DNA of 64,000 bases from NCBI GenBank assembly GCA_011503125.2, contig WWBZ02000022.1, positions 4,340,001 to 4,404,000 on the forward strand, in the 5' to 3' direction. The notes below the pieces were generated by a model, which saw nothing but the letters and a program-made list of their open reading frames with translations, was not told where the DNA came from and did not search any database. Of the stretch, positions 11,333 through 22,955 are shown piece by piece (position 1 is the stretch's first letter; every line of letters begins with the position of its first letter). This DNA comes from Botryosphaeria dothidea. Its lineage: Eukaryota; Ascomycota; Dothideomycetes; Botryosphaeriales; Botryosphaeriaceae. The position numbers were made by a program, and so were the translations under genes.

Positions 11333-14300
11333 ATGGACCACGGCGCCTTCCAGGCGCCGCTCGGCCCTGATGGTCTCTTCGAGATCACAGGAAATCGTTC
11401 CAAGGTGAGTGTAACCGCGATGCTTTGATCACGCTCGCTCCAGCCGCCTTCCCAGCATATCCGACCACTCATGGATCAAAACAAACGCGCGTTTCATCAA
11501 ATTTTCGGTGAGATCTTTGGGACCCATTTACTAACTCGTCAAGGTCCCGGAGGCTGGCGGTAGTCATCGTAACAAGTCATCATCCGTGTACAGCTTGATC
11601 TACACTTTGATCCCTTCCGTTCTTGTGGCAGTCGTCTTGCTTGGCGTCTTTGTCTTAATCAGAAGCAAGCTTCGCCGCTTGTATGCCCCAAGGACATTTA
11701 TCGATGTCTTGACTGAGCAGTATGTTGCAAATATCCCTTAAACATCAGCCTTCAGTTAACATGGTTACAGGGAGAAAACGCCTCGCGACCCAGACACAAA
11801 GTTTGCTTGGGTCAAGTACTTCACCACTTTCGAGGACACGGATCTTCTCAACTGGCAAACATTGGACGCCTACCTCTATGTTCGTTTCTTCAAGATCATC
11901 GTCGTCACCTGCTTCTTCGGTTTCCTCTTGGTTGGAGCAGTTCTCATTCCGATCAATGCTACCGGCGGAGGTGGACAGAAGCAGTTGGACATCTTGTCAT
12001 TCAGCAATGTCAAAGATCCGAAGCGATACTGGGCTCATGCGATTATGGCATGGATCTTTTTTGGTAAGATTTGTTGATTCGAGCTTCTTTTTCGAGTATC
12101 TAATCTATCCAGGCTTCGTTCTGTTCATGGTAACACGTGAGACCATCTTCCTTATCCATCTGCGTCAGGCCTACCTTCTATCCCCTTGGAACTCAAGCAA
12201 GATCTCCTCCAGGACTGTGCTTTTCACTTCTGTGCCAAAGCACTACTGCAACAAGGAAAGGATCAAGAGCCTTTTCGACGAGGTGAAGACCGTCTGGCTC
12301 GTTGAAGATTTCAAGGAGTTGGAGGACGAGATCGAGAAGATGGATAAAGTCGCCTTAAAACTCGAGGCTGCTGAGATCAAACTCATCAGAAGCGCCAACG
12401 CGAAACGGCTTAAGATGGTCAAAGACCCTAAGGCAAACCCGGACGAGCACGACACAGACCACTGGCTGGCTATCACGCGCCGTCCCAAGCACAGACATGA
12501 CAAGTTCAACTTTATCTGGGGAAACAAGTTCGACACCATCGCCCACTGCCAGGAGGCCCTGCAGAAGTCGATCCCGGCCGTCAAAGCCGCCCAGAAGTTG
12601 CGCCTTGATGGCGAATCCAAGCTTCTCGGAGCGGTTTTCGTGGAATTCGAAACTCAATCTGCTGCGCAGGCTGCGTTCACCTTGGTTTCCTTCAATCATC
12701 CCGAGCGTATTGTCCCTCGCCAGGTCGGCGTCCACCCCAGTGAGGTTATCTGGAAGAATCTGCGTATGTCCGACTGGGAAGCCCTCGGTCGAAAGCTGCT
12801 CGCCTTTGCCTTTGTCGCCATCTTGACCATATTTTGGGGTGTCCCCGTTGCCTTCATCGGTACTATATCAAACCTCAACTACCTTTCGCAAAAGGTCAAA
12901 TGGCTTCATTGGCTTCAAAATCTTAACGGCAAGGAGCTCGGTCTTCTTACTGGTCTTGTGCCTGCCCTACTGTTGTCGTTCATCCAGTCTCTCGTACCGA
13001 GATTCTACCGCTGTATGTACTCAATACCGGCTTGATTGACGTAGTGCTGACTTCTTTCCAGACATTGCTAGACAGTCAGGTGCAGTCACACTGTCTCATG
13101 TTGAATTACGGACACAGTCGTACTTTTTCGTTTTCTCGCTGATTCAAGTCTTTCTCGTTACCACCTTCTCCTCTGGAGCGACTGCCGTCATCGGCCAGAT
13201 CGCCCGTGAGCCGCGCTTGGCGCCTGCTTTGCTGGCGGAGAATCTCCCCAAGGCTTCTAACTTCTACATCTCATACTTCGTGCTGTACGGTATTGCTATC
13301 AGCGCAGAGAACGTCTTCAACCCGCTCGGTCTATTCTGGGATGAGATTCTGCCTCGAATCTGGCCGTACGGGACACCACGCGAGTCTTTCATCAAGTACA
13401 CCTCGCTGGACTCGCCAGGGTATGGATCCGAGTGCGCGAAGTGGACGAACCTTGCAGTCATTGCCATCAGCTACTCATGCATTGCGCCTCTGGTTCTGGG
13501 TTTCGCAACAGTCGGCTTCGTCTTCATTTACTTGGCGATGCGCTACAACTTCTTCTACGTCTTCGATACTGACATCGACACCAAGGGCGCCTTCTACGCA
13601 CAAGCGCTTCAACAGCTGACCGTTGGCATCTACATCGCTGAGCTCTGCTTGATCGGCCTCTTCTCCACCCGCATCAAGAGCGACCTCATTGCCAATGGTC
13701 CGCTCATCCTCATGATTATCCTCTTCTTCGCCACCATTCTGTATCAATACCTCATGCGCGAGACTCTCACGCCTTTGACTGAACTCCTACCCCGCAACCT
13801 CCTGGCCGAGACCGAAGCCGACTACGAGGCTCGCATCTCCTCCGAGTCCGCCGCCGCCTCAAACGCCCAACACCAGAACGGCAACGGCGAAGACAGCAGC
13901 AGCAGCAACAACAACAAAAAGGACAACAAAAAAAAGAAGACGAACGACGACAACAACAACACCCGCAACGACCAAGCAGCATCCCGCCACCAGGAGACCC
14001 AGCCTCTCCTCGCACCCGACCACGATGCGCGCCAGGGCCGCATCTCGCACCGCGCCGGCTCGCTCCACCACCCCTCGCGCATCAATGACATCTACGGCCA
14101 CGAGCGCTACCTCAAAGTCAAGGACAAGTTCCAGCGCTGGTTCGCGCCGCACTCGCAGTCTCCTGCTGCGCTGGCGGCGACGCTGCATCCGAGCTTGAGG
14201 GAGCCCGTGCCGCCGTACCCCGAGGACATTGCGAAGTTGGCGTTTGTCAACCCGGCGATTACGCGCGAGCCGCCGATGCTGTGGATCGTGAGGGACGAGA

Positions 14301-14458
14301 TGCGGATTTCGGAGCGGGAGATTGGCGAGGCGCGGAGGGAGGTGGAGGGGTTGGACGTCAGGGATGACGGGGCGTGGTTGGATGAGAAGAATCGGGTGCA
14401 GTGGGATAAGGAGAGGTTGAGGGAGATGCCGCTTTGGCATGGGAAGGTTGTTTATTAG
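11333..14458 (+). CDS. CSC1/OSCA-type (DUF221, RSN1/PHM7) membrane channel
   Basis: Member of the calcium-permeable stress-gated cation channel superfamily (OSCA/TMEM63/Csc1), multi-pass in the plasma membrane or vesicles. Five exons (11333-11404, 11544-11719, 11771-12063, 12113-13012, 13062-14458) give about 945 aa. An N-terminal transmembrane segment (LIYTLIPSVLVAVVLLGVFV) is followed by the RSN1-type N-terminal region (KYFTTFEDTDLLNWQTLDAY). A cytosolic PHM7-like domain comes next (SRTVLFTSVPKHYCNKERI, GAVFVEFETQSAAQAAF). The 7TM core ends near LTPLTELLP. After it comes an asparagine/lysine/serine-rich tract at about 13,870-13,975, then a conserved C-terminal tail (PYPEDIAKLAFVNPAITREPP). 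The first intron (139 nt) is the longest and could hide a small exon. Confidence 0.93.
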
Positions 14459-15354
14459 GTCGTTGAGGGGTTCGGTTGATGCATGAGGGGTTTTTGGGAG
14501 ATATGAGTATTGAGTAGTGTAGAATTTAGTGATGAGGGAGGCGGGAGTTGTGTAAAATGTGTATCAAAAATTGTTATGGTGGAACTGGCGAGTCTGGATG
14601 AGGATATGCTTAACATACATGTGTATATGGATATTCTTTTTACTGCGGTGCTTTCTCTTCAGTCTTTTGTTCCTACTGTTGCGTGTCTATGAAACCTTCT
14701 CGTATCGCGTCTGTGTCCTTTCGACTCTGCTGGAGCTTTTTTCTTCACTTCTTGAACGGCACACACGGCAATCTGAGTGCAGATAGGAGCCGAGGTTCCG
14801 TAGGGGCTTTTTCTAGTATTTTAGTTGCTTTTCAGAGAACGAACACATCATGCCCTCCTCCCTCGGCGCACATCACCCTGGCGGAAGATCTTACCCTCTA
14901 TCACATGTTGGAGTTGGCCCAAGCTGCTTTGTGTATATGGCCATGTGTGAGCGCTTTGTCGGTAGATGGCGTTACGTCTAGGCAAAAGGATGGACAAAGC
15001 GAAGGCCATACTTGGCCTGCATGGTTGCCATGTTTGGAAGGGAAAAAGAGGAATGAGGACATCCGAAAGATTGAAGGATTGCGCCCGATGTGAGTCGTAC
15101 GAAACTCGCCTGAAGCCGTAGTCACGTCTCACGCGTTATCAAAGAGGAGATCTGAACCAGTACTTATCGGCCCACATCGCCACATTTTGACCAAAGTTCG
15201 GAAAGTCCTTGCCGTTGTGCGCCCAGGTCTCTGGTTTGCTATGCCTGCTGCTTACATATCTTTTGCCCCGCTATCAGCCTCGACTGCATGTCAGCAGCAC
15301 ATTTCGGTATATAAGTGCGACTGTGCCCCGCTCTCAGCTTCGCACATTCCTGCA
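14459..15354. other. intergenic, CSC1 3' end to HET relic
   Basis: No gene seen. Open frames at 14,510-15,132 have no protein-like composition. This begins the accessory segment that extends to about 18.6 kb. Confidence 0.45.
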
Positions 15355-16268
15355 ATGGATCCTCCGGAGCCCTGCACTGTCTGTCGCAATCTACGGTACG
15401 ACCTCTATGACGAATTCGATGGAGACGACCAAGAATCAATTGAACTACAACGACGAGGCCTGCGCTACGTGCTGGTTGACTTTCCCGACCTTGTAGCGAC
15501 GGCTAGGCGAGGCTGCAAGTATTGTGAGATCCTGTGGCGTGGCATCTCGATCTACTGGGACCATATGTTCCGCCCCGTCTTTGGTGAAGAAGATAGTGTT
15601 GTGCAGACGCCTGAACGCCATCGTGGTACAACCGAAGATGTCTCAAAGCAGCAGGAGGAGGACATCGAAGAGAAGGATACTGAGGAGAATACTGAATAGC
15701 TGGATTATAAACTTTGCATGGACCTTCTTCCGCGTCGAAGCGTTTGCGTCTCGGCTATCTGGGCAGTTGAATACTTGATGACTTACTTGACAGGGGAGAT
15801 GCACTCCCCTCTGGAGTTCTACAGAAAAAGAGGTATGCTCCCGAATGCTTATTCTCAATATTCTCTAAGTGTTTATCAGGCTTCCTATCGGAAATCGATA
15901 TCGCCTATGAGGATGATATTCCAACCCTTTTGGATGTTTCCAGGTGTACGCGGATTATTCAGCATTGGCTCAGTGTTTGTGAAACAACCCATCGGAGCTG
16001 CAGTTCCACCAGCTCAACACTCCCAAAACGCGTCATCGATGTGTCTGGATACCAAGCCCGAATAATTGAATCGCAGAAACGCAAAAAGGTTAGTTTCGCT
16101 GGGAACTCACTGGAGACGCCGCCGGGGAGCCGTTTTTCAACGACACTTCACAATAAGAGGCTACTAAACCTTCCGACCGTCATGGTACGGCCTTCGACCG
16201 CTCCAGCCATGATTAGACCATCCACGATGCACGTAAGAAAGTGCGGGAACGTCTGGGAAGGCATTTAA
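15355..16268 (+). pseudogene. Decayed HET-domain (heterokaryon incompatibility) gene, N-terminal part only
   Basis: The product would begin MDPPEPCTVCRNLRYDLYD and continue to ATARRGCKYCEILWRGI. This is the CxxCxxL / GCxYCxxL head found before the HET domain in many fungal incompatibility proteins. The frame meets TAG at 15697-15699, then resumes unchanged through MHSPLEFYRKR. It joins across a good 47-nt intron (15833-15879) to GFLSEIDIAYEDDIPTLLDV and QHWLSVCETTHRSCSS...LPKRVIDV, the block that normally precedes the HET core. No YVTLSHCWG-like HET core follows; the frame ends at 16268. I read it as a truncated, inactivated gene. An alternative is an intron hiding the TAG (weak GTTGTG donor near 15597, acceptor at the TAG itself), but the missing core would remain. 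Confidence 0.7.
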
Positions 16269-16269
16269 T

Positions 16270-16307
16270 ACGTCACCGATGCCGGTGGAATATCGGGTCG
16301 GTGACGT
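16270..16307. repeat. perfect 10-bp inverted repeat containing a CRE-like site
   Basis: ACGTCACCGA at 16270-16279 and TCGGTGACGT at 16298-16307 are perfect reverse complements around an 18-nt loop. The right arm overlaps a TGACGTCA octamer (16302-16309). It begins just after the stop of the HET relic, so it could be a hairpin in its 3' end or a remnant of a repeat. Confidence 0.6.
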
Positions 16308-16624
16308 CATCTCAGGAACGATCCCGCCGCCTTTACAGAGTTAACAAAACGGATGTACTTATCGGTGTTATTCACGAGATTTTATAGCAGTCTGAAGACG
16401 ACTCTAAGATGTACAAAACGAGAACGCCCTGGAGCATTACGGATAGGAAGTTTGAGACGAAGGAGCTTGAATTGTTGTATACGTCAATGAGGCTTAACGG
16501 CCTAGATGAGGTGCAAGCTAACTCCACCGTCTCAATGCAGGCTGCCTGCTACGGGCACTCCCTCGCACTTAGCATCGCTGACCCTCGTTGTAAGTTTAGG
16601 GCCTAAGGCCCCCACAGTTTGACA

Positions 16625-16801
16625 TTATCCTTCAGCTCCATTGCAATCAGCGCCATCGTCGCTTTGCTCGTCCCACCAGCAGTCGTGAATTTGTCCATCA
16701 TTTGGGCATGCCTGTGACTGAGAGCAAGCTACAGAGGGGGTCCCATCTTTGAACTGGCAACTGCCATAGTATAGGCCGTCGAAGAAGCAAGTTCCATCTC
16801 T
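16625..16801 (-). CDS. Cysteine-rich exon, candidate small secreted protein (partial)
   Basis: On the minus strand an open stretch of 58 codons plus stop begins right after TTTTAG, a good 3' splice site, with the TAG itself in frame just ahead. It therefore looks like the last exon of a spliced gene. The peptide begins RDGTCFFDGLYYGSCQ and ends CWWDEQSDDGADCNGAEG. It has six cysteines (near positions 5, 15, 26, 32, 41, 53), three tryptophan/tyrosine pairs and many Asp/Gly, a composition typical of small secreted cysteine-rich proteins of plant-associated fungi. Upstream, at about 16,830-16,915, the minus strand has a hydrophobic stretch (IVKAFLAYYVAVAVAV) that could be signal-peptide remains, but I cannot join it in frame. 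No family recognised; possibly decayed. Confidence 0.4.
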   Translation of the reverse strand, partial: RDGTCFFDGLYYGSCQFKDGTPSVACSQSQACPNDGQIHDCWWDEQSDDGADCNGAEG

Positions 16802-17158
16802 CTAAAATATTGCTTGGTTTCTTAAAGCCGTAGTGCATTAAGATTAAGGAAGACGAACAGCAACGGCTACCGCTACGTAATAGGCGAGGAAGGCTTTAAC
16901 AATTTTTAAGTAACATCTTTTAGGGCGATGAAATTGGACTAAGATGTGAATGATAGAAACAGGCTTCCTGTGGATTCTTCGTACGTTTTTATAGACGCTT
17001 CTTTTTACGTATTACTCATATAGGATACTTTCTTAGGATAAATATAGATTATAGGTGGAGAGAGTCGAGCGGGACGGAAATCATCATTTGATTATTAATA
17101 GAAAGTAAAGTTTCTTTAGATTTAGAAATACCGGCGGTATTTGGAATTATGCGTTAAG

Positions 17159-17420
17159 TGTTACGAACCCTAGGGCATACGGCCCGAGAGCAGAAAGCCC
17201 GCACGACAAAAACCACCGCAAGGGCTAAGATCCCACGTGGCTAATAGTGTTGCAAATAGGTGATAGGTGCTGGAACGAGTGATTGATTGTTCGTCTGTGG
17301 TACAGAGAGGGAGATAACATATATATATTCCCACGTGTTTCGGACCCCTGTCGTGGTGGACGGCCCCTGTCATGCGCGAAGACCACCATGACACCCGAAG
17401 AACCATCGTAATATTCAACA
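17159..17420. repeat. possible solo LTR of a retrotransposon
   Basis: The segment starts TGTTACGAACCC and ends TATTCAACA, so it has the TG...CA termini of an LTR. It sits in the AT-rich island, has no coding capacity and contains a TATA-like run (ATATATATAT near 17,320). I do not see a target-site duplication (flanks TTAAG and AGATT), and no second copy lies in the window, so the call is weak. Confidence 0.25.
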
Positions 17421-18668
17421 AGATTAGTTACTAAGACCAAGGCTCGTACGGGAGGCAAGTCCATACGGCGCAGGGAAACCAGCGAAGCGCCGCTAAGTTA
17501 GGAATCCCGTAGGGGAACGATACGCGCAAGGGACGTTGATAACGCCGGGCGGTCAGGTAGGCAGAGCACGCCCTTGCCAAAGGATAAAGTAGAGCAAGTG
17601 GATGGCTGTATAGATCGGCAGTGATGTACCCAGAAAAGAAGAGCGAGTATCCATTGACGTATGATTTCTGGGTCCAGCTGACCGGTGCGGTTGATCATCG
17701 TCGCCCATGGTGGAGATTTTTGAATTTGCATGTCGAGGTCTCAGGCGCCAGTCAACTTTCCCGGTTAAGGCCGGAGGGTGGTTAAGAGGCCTTCGGGGTA
17801 TAATGAGTAATCGGACGTGATCCGTCCTTTTGCTCCATTTTAATATTGCACTTAGAATAACACCACCTGGTCAATCCGCGTTTGAGTCTAAAATAAGAAT
17901 TTCGTATCCTCGGTCGTGAAGAAATAGATTTTTCATAAAGCAGACCTTTTCATCACGGTATAGCTTCCGTAAGGGAACGAGGTTACACGTAAGACGGCAA
18001 AGAAGACACGTCCTCCCCGACCGCACGATGGTGAGGCCACCTTTGCTTATGTCTTCGAAGCCCGCATTTCTATCATAGACCTGCATGTCCCACAAACTCT
18101 GTCGGGGTCGTGAATATCCGTTACGCCATCGGGAAAGACCTTCGACGCCCATGCCATGTGGTAACGACGAGATTCAGATCCAGCCATGGGAAGAAAGATC
18201 GAAGGATGAGTTCGGCAACACAAGTGTTTGAAAGAAGCCTAGTGCAAGGCTGGAGGATAGAGTCGATGAAATCAATAGGCAGCAGTAAGACCTTGATAAT
18301 CCCACCATGTGTCACCTTCACCAGGAAGAAACGTCCACCAATGATGACAAGCCAGCACAGACGATCAGCATGATTATCGAGAGCCAGTATTATCCAATGA
18401 ATTTCCGATACATAGCCTTAGGCAAATACCTATCAATAACGCCGAAGGCCTCACAAGGGATTTACCTGAACCTCCACAAACACCACCAGTGAAAAGAAAC
18501 CCCAGCCCAAAGAACGACCATCAACAAAAGAGATTAACCCAAGGGAGCGACGCAACAACAAGCCTGATATCCACAATAATCAAATACGCCGCCCCCGAAA
18601 CCGTATCCAGAGGTATAAAGCCAGAATGTATGTACAGCGCACAAACAGACAGAATCTCCCACCCACAA

Positions 18669-21600
18669 CTACGCCGCCGCGCCACCATGGCTCCTCAACC
18701 TCCTCCCAGTAGTCCCGTTCACACTCTTGCTAAAATCCGCCTGCGGCAAATTCTCCCTATCACTCGGCCCCTGGGCACCCGCGACCGTCATCCTCGTCTG
18801 CTTCTTCTTCATCGGCAGCTTGCTCTCGGAAGTCTTGTCCGAGTACTGCCTCTTGAGCGGCAGCGGAGGCTGGGCGGCTGAGAGGGTCGGCGAATCGAGC
18901 TTGAGCACGACGGTCGGGGGCGCCGAGGCACTCTCGCTGATAGTCGAAGCCGGGTTGATGGTGTTAGGGTCGATTTCGCGGAGGCCGCCGGCGGAGGTGT
19001 TGGTAGTATCGCTGGCAGCGCTGGTAGGACGAGCGGCTGGAAGCGAGGTAGTAGTGTGATCTTCTTCGGTGGTGGGAGCGATGTCGGTGAAGACCATGCC
19101 CTTGGCGGGGCTCTTTTGGGGAGAGGCGGTGGTGGAGCGGCTGGAGGGGCCCTTGTTGCGGAGCTTGGCCAGGAATGAATCCTGCCCTTCGGTGCGGGGA
19201 AGGGTGGTCGGGAAGGAGTACTTGGTAACTTGGGGTGTCTCGCCGGTAGGCGCGTATTCTTGCAGAGCCTTGTGCTCGATCTCTTCCCGCAATGTCCTGA
19301 GAGGGCCACGGATCTCTCCATCTTCCGCCAGTAGAGGGAGGGTACCTTGAAGAGTTGCCGTCTTGGCCTCCATGTCGGAACTGACTTCTTGAATGCGGGA
19401 GAAAGACGTGTTGAAATGCTCGCCGATGTTGATATATGAAGCCTGGACATTGGAAGTAAGGGCGGACAGGGATTCGGTGTGGCTTGCGTGATGAGCATCG
19501 TTCTGTGCGCGGACACGAGCAACAATATCATCGAGAGAGTGCAATTGGGAGTCCATATTTTCCATCTGGGTATTGACGATGTTGACGGTCTCCTCGTGGA
19601 CAGAGGCAGTGGTCTGGCGCAGAGAGGAGGTGTGCTCGTTGGCGGTGGCAAAGTCGGCCTTGATCTTGGTCTTAACGTGCTCGCGGGACTTGACGACGCC
19701 ACTGACGAGGTCGGTTGCCTTACTAGCCAACCGGTCCATTCCTTGGTTGTAGCTCTCTGTGGCAGATTCGAAGGTATTGTTGGCAGTACCAAGATCGTTG
19801 CCTACGCCGGATATCTTCTCGGCCAAGCGTTGCTCCTGGGAGTCTGCAGTAGAGTTGATGAGAGCAGTTATCTGAGCCAGAAGCTCCTCCCTCTCAACAG
19901 CAGACTTCTGTTTCTCATCTTCGACAACTGACACGACAGTGTCCTGAGCAGCCTTGTTGGCTGCCAGGACCTCCATGTTTGCTGCAGAGATATGCTTCCT
20001 AAGGCCTTCCGCCTCCTTGTGCTGCTCGTTCAACTGCTTGATGAGGTCGTCAAAGGTACCTTTGAAGTCCCGACCGAGAGCAGCATACGAAGAGTGGAGC
20101 TGCGTGTGGAAAGCCTCAAGCTCAGTCACAATACCAGCTGAAATGCGCTCGGCAGCGGCAGAGAGATCGTTCAAGCCAGCTCCGACCTTCTGCTTCACTT
20201 CCTCCCGCAACGTCTTGATCTCCTCCAATACTTCGTTCATGTCATCCTTCGACTTGGCCGTCTGCTCATTCACTTCCTTTTCTGACTGCTCAAATGCCGC
20301 CATCTTTTCCTCGAGGAACGTTTGTGAGGCGCCCAGTTTCTGTAGTTCATCCTGGACAAACCCCTGCATCCTAACCGCAAGACCAGCCATGAGGTCCTCC
20401 TGATGAGATTGAAAGCCAGCGATCCGGTCCTCAACCATATTCGTGGTGCTAGATACCTGTGCTTGGGACGAACCCCATTGTTGCCGGTTGATGGACTGGA
20501 GATCAGATCGCCTGCGGAGTTTGGAATGCAGACCACCGATGTCGGTCGTGGTCTTACCGAGGGTGGAGATCAGGTCCTGTCCAATGGTTGCCAGCTGCTC
20601 CTCGGTCTTCGCGTGGGCTTTCCTCAGAGCACTTTCCTCAGAAAGGCTCTGACGGGTGTGCTCCAAGACCACCTCAGTCTTCTCCAAAATACTCTTCGTT
20701 CCGTCCAGAATAGTCCTGGTGGCCTCATGGTCCTTCTTCAGCGACGTAAGATTCGTAGTGAGGTTGAACAGTTCCTGGACCTTGTTCCGCAGGTTGGTTT
20801 CCATGGTTTCGATCTTGTCCTTTTGCTCCTCAACCAAGATTCTTCTTGACTCGCTCTCTGTAGTCAGATCTTCGTACGTTTCCTGAGCAAGGTAGACACC
20901 GTTTCGTTGTCTGGTGGCAATGAGCTCCATCTTCAATTTCTCGATCTCTGAAGTAAACTCCTTGAAGAGAGTTTTCTTAGAGACCATCTGGTTGATTTGG
21001 GGCTTATTGCGAATGTTCTTCGCGCGAAAAGCATAGTCCAGAGTAGAAATAGTCTCCTCAAGATTGCTCTTCGCAGGAGAAAGTGTAGCAATGATGCAAG
21101 TCTTGGTCCGACCACCCAATGAATCTTGCAGCAAGCGAGTCAATTTCGACTCGCGGTAAGGAATGTGAGATCCCTTGTCAACCAAGGCGTTGATGACACG
21201 GCCAAGTGTGAGCAAACTCTTGTTGATCAACCCTGCTTCGGCTGCCCGTTTGTTTTCCGCACCACTGCGTTGGATGTTCTCACTTCCGGCCAGATCGACA
21301 AGGTTTAGCTTTCCAGCGCTGACGAAATCCTCGCCAGTATCGGTCGTGCGCTTCATGTAGACGGTAATTGTAAAGACGGTATGACTTCTCGAACTCAGGT
21401 CGTTGCACTTGGTGGCGGCGACCTGGCGCTTGTGACTTCCTTCTTTGAGCAGGCGGATTCCCTTGGATGCGTTGTTGATGTGCGATTCCTCCATTCCTTG
21501 AACCACAGTGGATGAGTGGCCCTTCTTGCTGTTGTCCTCGTAGAGCTTCAACTTGACATTGTCGTCTGCGGCAAGCAAATCGCGGAGTTCTTCGTTGTAA

Positions 21601-22317
21601 AGCTCGATGAAGGAGCACTTTACAGAGTGCTCCGAATCTCCGTTCTCGAGTTTTCCGAAGAGAGAGTGCAGAACACGAGGGACGATACCGGCAGCGTCCG
21701 GCAGGGGCAGCACGTCGCTGATGTCGCCAGACATGGTATAGGTCTTGCCCGTGCCTGTCTGGCCATAGGCGAAGATTGTGCAGTTGAATCCATTAAGAAC
21801 CTTTCATCATTAGCACACATTCGGTCGCGGGTCATACCCCGGCAATGCTCACATCATCAAGAATAGGCGCCACGACCTCGTCGAAGACGATCTGTTGATC
21901 TGCAGCGGGAGAGAAGACTTTATCGAAGGTGTAAGACTTGTTGCTGAGGGCGCTGGGGCCCATGGAGAGCTCGACTGTGTTGCCCTTGGCTCCCCCGATG
22001 CACGAGACGACTACGCCGCTGTTCTCCCGAACCTCTCTGTCGTTGCGGCCTCTGCAGCGCACGACAACATTGATGTTGGTATCTTCTCTGGCATTGGACT
22101 CGAAATCGCGCTCCTTGCGCTTGCGCGAATCAGGCGATCTTGCGCGTGTTGCGTTGGTCGCGACGGATGCGACAGATTCTGCGGGCGAGGCGCGACCGGA
22201 GGGAGTTCCAGCCTGGGCGCGGAGGGCTTGGAGGTTGCGCGACGCAGGTGGGCGCATTGAAGTCATCCTGCTGGCGGGTCGGCTGGCGGGAGGACCAGGT
22301 CTTGAGGGACCTGCCAT
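18669..22317 (-). CDS. Kinesin-5 (BimC/Cut7/Eg5 family) mitotic motor
   Basis: Plus-end motor that slides antiparallel spindle microtubules and keeps the bipolar spindle. Two exons (22317-21853 and 21800-18669; 52-nt intron) give about 1198 aa, the usual size. The N-terminal tail (about residues 1-80) is Ser/Pro/Arg-rich. The motor domain starts at INVVVRCRGRNDREV. It shows the P-loop GQTGTGKT (about 168-175), switch I NDLSSRSHT, switch II LVDLAGSE and the neck region KNIRNKPQINQ. Long coiled-coil segments follow. Near residues 1005-1025 the BimC box is recognisable (KYSFPTTLPRTEG), whose threonine is phosphorylated by Cdk1 in family members. The intron lies just before the P-loop exon, in phase 0. 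It shares an upstream region with the divergent PHAF1 gene. Confidence 0.96.
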
Positions 22318-22955
22318 TGCGTTGTGGAAAGGGTGGTGGGGAGGTGCTGTGGTTGTTAGTGACGCGGGCGGTCGGGGTGGTGTGTGTAAGAAGCGGCTGC
22401 CGTTTGTTGTGGGTGCTCGCAGTGTAAACAGAGATCAGCGTTATCGATAAGCCAGTCCCGCCGAACGCAGCCGACCCACGACATCATCGCCTCGAACTCA
22501 CCACAACTCTCCTCTTCTCCAGATCGGCCCCTTGCCTCTCTCCAACATCGCTGTGGCCTCTGCATGTGCATGCGTTGAAGCGCAAACCTCTACTACCTGC
22601 TCGTCGTTTCGGCGCGCTTTCGCCATCACTCCAGCACCCCGCACCGTCCCTGTCGCGGGTGGGAGCTCGCCAATCGTGCCTGCGTCGCTTCCTCAACCAA
22701 TATCACTCCCTGACCGGCTGTACATCGAGCATCACCGGGTTGTGGCCGATAGATCTTGCGTTTGCGACTGCAGCTTTGGTTGGCTAGTGCCCGTGATAGG
22801 AGACTAGGGCGCGTGGACGCTGCACGTGGACCGCGTAGGAGCACCTTGCTAAGCGCGGGGTGTTCAGGGTCCCAGCCGCAGCTCCAAGCTCCCACCTCTC
22901 TCTCCCACGCTTCCGCCCCAACACTCGAGACAGCCGCTTGACGGCTCGCGTCAAC
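22318..22955. other. divergent promoter region, kinesin-5 / PHAF1
   Basis: Separates two genes fired in opposite directions, so both promoters should be here. No gene seen. Confidence 0.5.

Larger units (their letters stand above)
16269..18668. other. 2.4-kb AT-rich, gene-poor island
   Basis: Much richer in A+T and in TpA steps than the flanking genes, especially about 16,800-17,150 and 17,820-17,950. It contains a perfect inverted repeat at 16,270-16,307, a cysteine-rich exon on the minus strand (16,625-16,801), a possible solo LTR (17,159-17,420) and broken coding-like stretches on the minus strand at 17,430-18,300. This composition is what repeat-induced point mutation and transposon decay leave in Pezizomycotina; that cause is inference. 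Confidence 0.5.

Noticed and set aside
16409..16606. 65-codon plus-strand ORF (MYKTRTPWS...)
   Set aside because: Starts with ATG but has no homology I recognise and sits in decayed sequence; likely chance.
17431..17690. Open minus-strand frame of about 89 codons (STAPVSWTQKSYVNGYS and on) in the AT-rich island
   Set aside because: No ATG, no recognisable family and no splice sites that extend it; noted as possible coding debris only.
17871..18320. Minus-strand frames with RVCGTC and CLLCRLTC cysteine pairs, suggestive of a second HET-like head
   Set aside because: The pairs lie in two different frames with stops between them, and nothing diagnostic follows.
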